Below are positions 61,411 to 64,000 of a stretch of 64,000 bases of DNA, piece after piece; positions within the stretch are counted from its first letter, which is position 1; every line of letters begins with the position of its first letter. The position numbers and the translations under genes were made by a program. Where the stretch lies: NCBI GenBank assembly GCA_019420305.1, contig JAHZHL010000014.1, positions 1 through 64,000 of the forward strand, written 5' to 3'. Below the pieces are notes generated by a model. That model was not told the origin of the DNA. It ran no database searches and worked only from the letters and a program-made list of their open reading frames with translations. Source of the stretch: Bacillota bacterium. Lineage in GTDB: Bacteria; Bacillota; Clostridia; Peptostreptococcales; Anaerovoracaceae.

Positions 61411-62313
61411 ATGCGTGAGATTACAATACAAGATGGCAATATAGAAGAAGGATATATACATGGCAGGGAGGGCCGTATCTGGTACCGTATCGCGGGAAGA
61501 GACAGAACAAAACTTCCGATGCTGTGCGTACACGGCGGTCCAGGGTGCCCGCACGATTATCTGAAGCCTCTGGAGCTTCTCTCGGATGACAGGCCGGTTA
61601 TTTTTTATGACCAGCTGGGATGTGGAAATTCAGAAAAGCCGGATCGGACGGAGCTTTGGACGATTGATTATTTCGCGGATGAAATTAATGAAGTGAGAAG
61701 CGCCCTGGAGCTGGACGAATTTTTCTACTTTGGACAGTCCTGGGGGACTATGGTGGGAGCGTACTATCTTTTGAACCGCACGCAGAAAGGCGTCCGAGCC
61801 GCTGTTTTTGGCGGTCCGGTTATGCGGGCACGGAGCCTGGCGGATGACTGCGCGGTTCTGGTTTCAAAACTGCCGCCGGAGCACAGGGAGGCAATTCAAA
61901 AGGCAGAGGAAAGCGGCGATTACAGTTCCGTTGACTTCGCGGCGGCGGTCACCGAGTTTGATCGCAGGCATATGTGCAGGCTGGAGGACTGGCCACAGTA
62001 TGTCATCGATGGAGACAGGAAAACCGGATGGCAGGTTTACAACACAATGTGGGGACCGAGTGAATTTATCTGCTCCGGGAATCTGAAAACGTTCGATTTA
62101 ATGCCGCGCCTATCGGAAATAAACATTCCGGTGCTGTTTACCTGCGGGGAATTCGATGAATGTACGCCCGCAACAGTGTCAGATTACCATATGGCTATAA
62201 AGCATTCCAAGCTGGCGGTTCTGGCGGACACTTCCCATATGCACCATGTGGAGAAGCCGCGGGAGTATAAAGAACTGGTATCATCATGGCTGGGACAATT
62301 TGAGAAAAAATAG
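61411..62313 (+). CDS. Alpha/beta hydrolase, proline iminopeptidase family
   Basis: A 300-residue serine hydrolase of the proline iminopeptidase (S33) type. The oxyanion motif is HGGPGCPHDYL, the nucleophile Ser lies in GQSWGTM, the Asp in CGEFDECTP, and the His in ADTSHMHHVEKP. The cap domain is helical. Members clip N-terminal proline or other small residues from peptides; some act on other esters or amides. ATG 61411 follows GAAGGGAG. Confidence 0.88.
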   Translation: MREITIQDGNIEEGYIHGREGRIWYRIAGRDRTKLPMLCVHGGPGCPHDYLKPLELLSDDRPVIFYDQLGCGNSEKPDRTELWTIDYFADEINEVRSALELDEFFYFGQSWGTMVGAYYLLNRTQKGVRAAVFGGPVMRARSLADDCAVLVSKLPPEHREAIQKAEESGDYSSVDFAAAVTEFDRRHMCRLEDWPQYVIDGDRKTGWQVYNTMWGPSEFICSGNLKTFDLMPRLSEINIPVLFTCGEFDECTPATVSDYHMAIKHSKLAVLADTSHMHHVEKPREYKELVSSWLGQFEKK

Positions 62314-62346
62314 AACACACAACATTTCCATGCAAAACTGTGGTAG

Positions 62347-62384
62347 TATAATCATAGTATGAACTTCCCGGAGAAAAACTCCGG
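62347..62384 (+). promoter_or_regulatory. Promoter -10 and leader hairpin of the second OYE gene
   Basis: TATAAT (62347-62352) with no clear -35 box, then CCGGAG-AAAAA-CTCCGG (62368-62384) in the leader. The AAGGAGAGG ribosome binding site comes 10 bases later. Confidence 0.55.
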
Positions 62385-62410
62385 ATTACTTAAGAAGGAG
62401 AGGGCTGAAC

Positions 62411-63871
62411 ATGGAATCTCAAGTATCAAAAGAACTGATCATAACCTTTCTGCCGTCAGAAGAGAGCGCGGTTTGTGTGATTACGCTGGGGGAAAAGGAG
62501 GTAGGCCGGTTTCCTGTAAAAAGACAGGAGGATAAAGCAACAATCAGCAGCGCATTTTCTGCTATCGCGAAGCAGCTGGGCGTACGTGCGGTTGTAAAAG
62601 AAAAAGCTTCCGGGGAAGAAATTTTGTGGAGTCCGGTGAAAATCGGAGCGTTGACCGCGAAAAACCGTTTTGCTGTGCTTCCGATGGAAGGGGCGGACGC
62701 GGGAAAGGACGGATCGCTGACTGCCGGCTGTATGGAGCGCTACCATGCCTACTGCGCCGGAGGAGCGGCGGTCATTTGTCTGGAAGCGGTAACCCTGCAG
62801 TACGAAAGCCGATCCAGGGATCGGCAGCTTCTTTTCGATGTGAGAGATCCGCAGAGCAGAGCGAGCTGGGAAGCGTTTATCCGATCCCTGAAGATACAGT
62901 ACCCGGATACAATTCTGATTTTCCAGTTCCATCACGCGGGAGAAACCGCGGACCCTTCTTTTTCACGGCGCGTCTGCGTAAAGCCATTGCCGGGATTCGG
63001 CGGCGATGTGATCGATGAATCGTACATAGAGGATTACATCCGGCGGCAGGTAGAAACCGCGGAATTTCTATATGGGATTGGCGTAGACGGAGTTGATTTG
63101 AAACTGTGCCACGGATACCTGGGAAGCCAGCTTCTGCGGCCATACAACGACCGGAACTGGAAATACGGGGGAAGCTGGGAAAACCGCAGCCGCTTCGCCT
63201 TTGAAACCTGCGAGAAAATCCGCAGCCGAATTCCCGATCACCATTTTCTTCTCGGGGCCAGAGTCAGCATGTACGAGGAAATGCCGGGCGGACAGGGGCA
63301 TGCGGGAGCGGACAGCCCCTATATCGATCTGAGGGAGTCCATTGCGCTGATACAGGGTTTGGAACAACGGGGATGTGACTTTTTCGGGGAAACCATAGGA
63401 AACGCGTCGCTTTACTGGGAGAATATGGCGCCGGATCGCTCCTGCGCGGTAAATGTGTACAAGCACGCGTCAATGGCGAAGCGGATGAAGGAGCATCTGA
63501 AACCGGAAACGATTGTGATTGGAGCGGGAATGTCTGTTCTCGGAGACGGTACGGAGAACGGCTTGCGGGGAATAGAAGCGGAAAAGAGCAGCTTGCCGGC
63601 CTTTGGCAGTTCCTGCATCCGGGACGGAGGCATGGATTTGATCGGTCTGGGGAGACAGTCGCTGGCAGATCCGGAATTGCCGCGCAAATTAAGAGACGGA
63701 AGAAGGAAGGAAATTCACTGGTGCAGAACTTGTAACCTGTGCAGTGAGCTGGAAATGCGCCAGCAATCAATAGGCTGTCCGGTATACCGGGAAACGTACA
63801 GAACCCTTTTACAGAAAGTCCGGAAGGAATATGGAAAACCAGAGCGGATTATCACAGGAGACGGAGAATGA
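62411..63871 (+). CDS. Short OYE/FeS flavoprotein with N-terminal extension
   Basis: A 486-residue old-yellow-enzyme-type protein. Residues ~78-420 are the FMN barrel (SPVKIGALTAKNRFAVLPME; LCHGYLGSQLLRPYNDR; KYGGSWENRSRF), and the 4Fe-4S motif CRTCNLC with a fourth Cys 12 residues later follows. Unlike the enzyme at 5503-7431, it ends soon after the cluster: the FAD/NAD(P) domains are missing, so electrons must come from another protein. The first ~75 residues (ITFLPSEESAVCVITLGEKE) are an extra domain I do not recognise, possibly beta-grasp. It would reduce activated C=C bonds. ATG after AAGGAGAGG. Confidence 0.82.
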   Translation: MESQVSKELIITFLPSEESAVCVITLGEKEVGRFPVKRQEDKATISSAFSAIAKQLGVRAVVKEKASGEEILWSPVKIGALTAKNRFAVLPMEGADAGKDGSLTAGCMERYHAYCAGGAAVICLEAVTLQYESRSRDRQLLFDVRDPQSRASWEAFIRSLKIQYPDTILIFQFHHAGETADPSFSRRVCVKPLPGFGGDVIDESYIEDYIRRQVETAEFLYGIGVDGVDLKLCHGYLGSQLLRPYNDRNWKYGGSWENRSRFAFETCEKIRSRIPDHHFLLGARVSMYEEMPGGQGHAGADSPYIDLRESIALIQGLEQRGCDFFGETIGNASLYWENMAPDRSCAVNVYKHASMAKRMKEHLKPETIVIGAGMSVLGDGTENGLRGIEAEKSSLPAFGSSCIRDGGMDLIGLGRQSLADPELPRKLRDGRRKEIHWCRTCNLCSELEMRQQSIGCPVYRETYRTLLQKVRKEYGKPERIITGDGE

Positions 63872-63877
63872 GACGTT

Positions 63878-64000
63878 ATGAAAAAAGAATCCTTACAGCT
63901 TGCGAAAAATAAAAAGATTTCGGCGATTGCGGGGACAGTACTGATTGTCCTGCTGGCCGTTTTCCTTTTTTCGATTATTTTTAGCGTTACCAACCTTATG
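63878..64000 (+). CDS. Membrane protein, N-terminal fragment (cut by window end)
   Basis: Starts at ATG 63878, six bases after the flavoprotein stop, with GGAGACGGAGAATGAG upstream. Only 41 codons are visible: a basic start (KKESLQLAKNKK) and one membrane helix (ISAIAGTVLIVLLAVFLFSIIFSV). This could begin a chemoreceptor, sensor kinase or permease component; not enough is visible to decide. Probably cotranscribed with the flavoprotein, possibly as its membrane or electron partner. Confidence 0.55.
   Translation, partial: MKKESLQLAKNKKISAIAGTVLIVLLAVFLFSIIFSVTNLM

Noticed and set aside
1..64000. CRISPR array, tRNA or rRNA genes
   Set aside because: No regularly spaced repeats, no tRNA arm pattern and no rRNA-like stretch were seen on reading; a covariance search would be needed to be certain.

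Overview
The window looks like a chromosomal segment of an anaerobic, fermentative Clostridia (Bacillota). The signs are clostridial-type gene order (rho, DUF1385, prmC, prfA, sua5, rpiB, upp), [FeFe]-hydrogenase maturases, a butyrate-type 3-hydroxybutyryl-CoA dehydrogenase, GlgC plus GlgD in one glycogen operon, a lysine riboswitch, strong AGGAGG ribosome binding sites and moderate GC with many GCG/CGG codons. I cannot name the genus. No tRNA, rRNA or CRISPR array was seen.

Region 1 (1-12.6 kb) is an accessory catabolic cluster. A LuxR/MalT-type ATPase regulator, a YkvI-like membrane protein and a SnoaL/NTF2-fold protein lie on the minus strand. Divergent from them run an SDR, a 642-aa flavin/FeS enoate-reductase-type enzyme, an MFS carrier, a second SDR like 3-alpha-hydroxysteroid dehydrogenase, a tungsten-type aldehyde:ferredoxin oxidoreductase (AOR), a MoaD/ThiS-like protein and a second SnoaL-like protein. 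The enzyme set resembles the bile-acid-inducible (bai) pathway (BaiE, BaiCD/BaiH, BaiA, BaiG), but with an AOR and sulfur carrier and without a CoA ligase or CoA transferase. Both SnoaL proteins keep the Tyr-Asp-His set known from BaiE. This is the best candidate for an undescribed system; its substrate is unknown.

Region 2 (12.6-15.6 kb) holds a hotdog thioesterase, an auxin-efflux-type carrier and a MATE exporter whose consensus promoter sits inside a 46-bp palindrome. Region 3 (15.6-30.4 kb) is glycogen/maltodextrin metabolism: phosphoglucomutase, glucokinase, a GH13-GH77 fusion, GlgA, GlgD, GlgC, GlgP, GlgB and a small XRE regulator. Region 4 (30.4-34.7 kb) carries another XRE regulator, a DUF4367 membrane protein, a small secreted protein, pgi and hbd.

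Region 5 (35-45 kb): rho, DUF1385 and prmC, then hydE-hydG-hydF behind a probable transcription attenuator, then a Ktr/Trk potassium system and rpmE. Region 6 (45.0-48.3 kb) is a decayed mobile element flanked by a 180-bp direct repeat of the rpmE 3' end and terminator. It holds remnants of an integrase, a DUF2971 gene, a lipoprotein and probably a serine recombinase, plus an intact Uma2-type gene. Region 7 (48.3-64 kb): an acetyltransferase, a secreted CAP protein, a pycB-type carboxyltransferase, prfA-sua5-rpiB-upp-tyrS, a lysine riboswitch ahead of an amino-acid permease and an isochorismatase-fold hydrolase, rplM-rpsI, a DUF1294 protein, a proline-iminopeptidase-like hydrolase, a second short OYE/FeS flavoprotein, and the start of a membrane protein cut by the window end.
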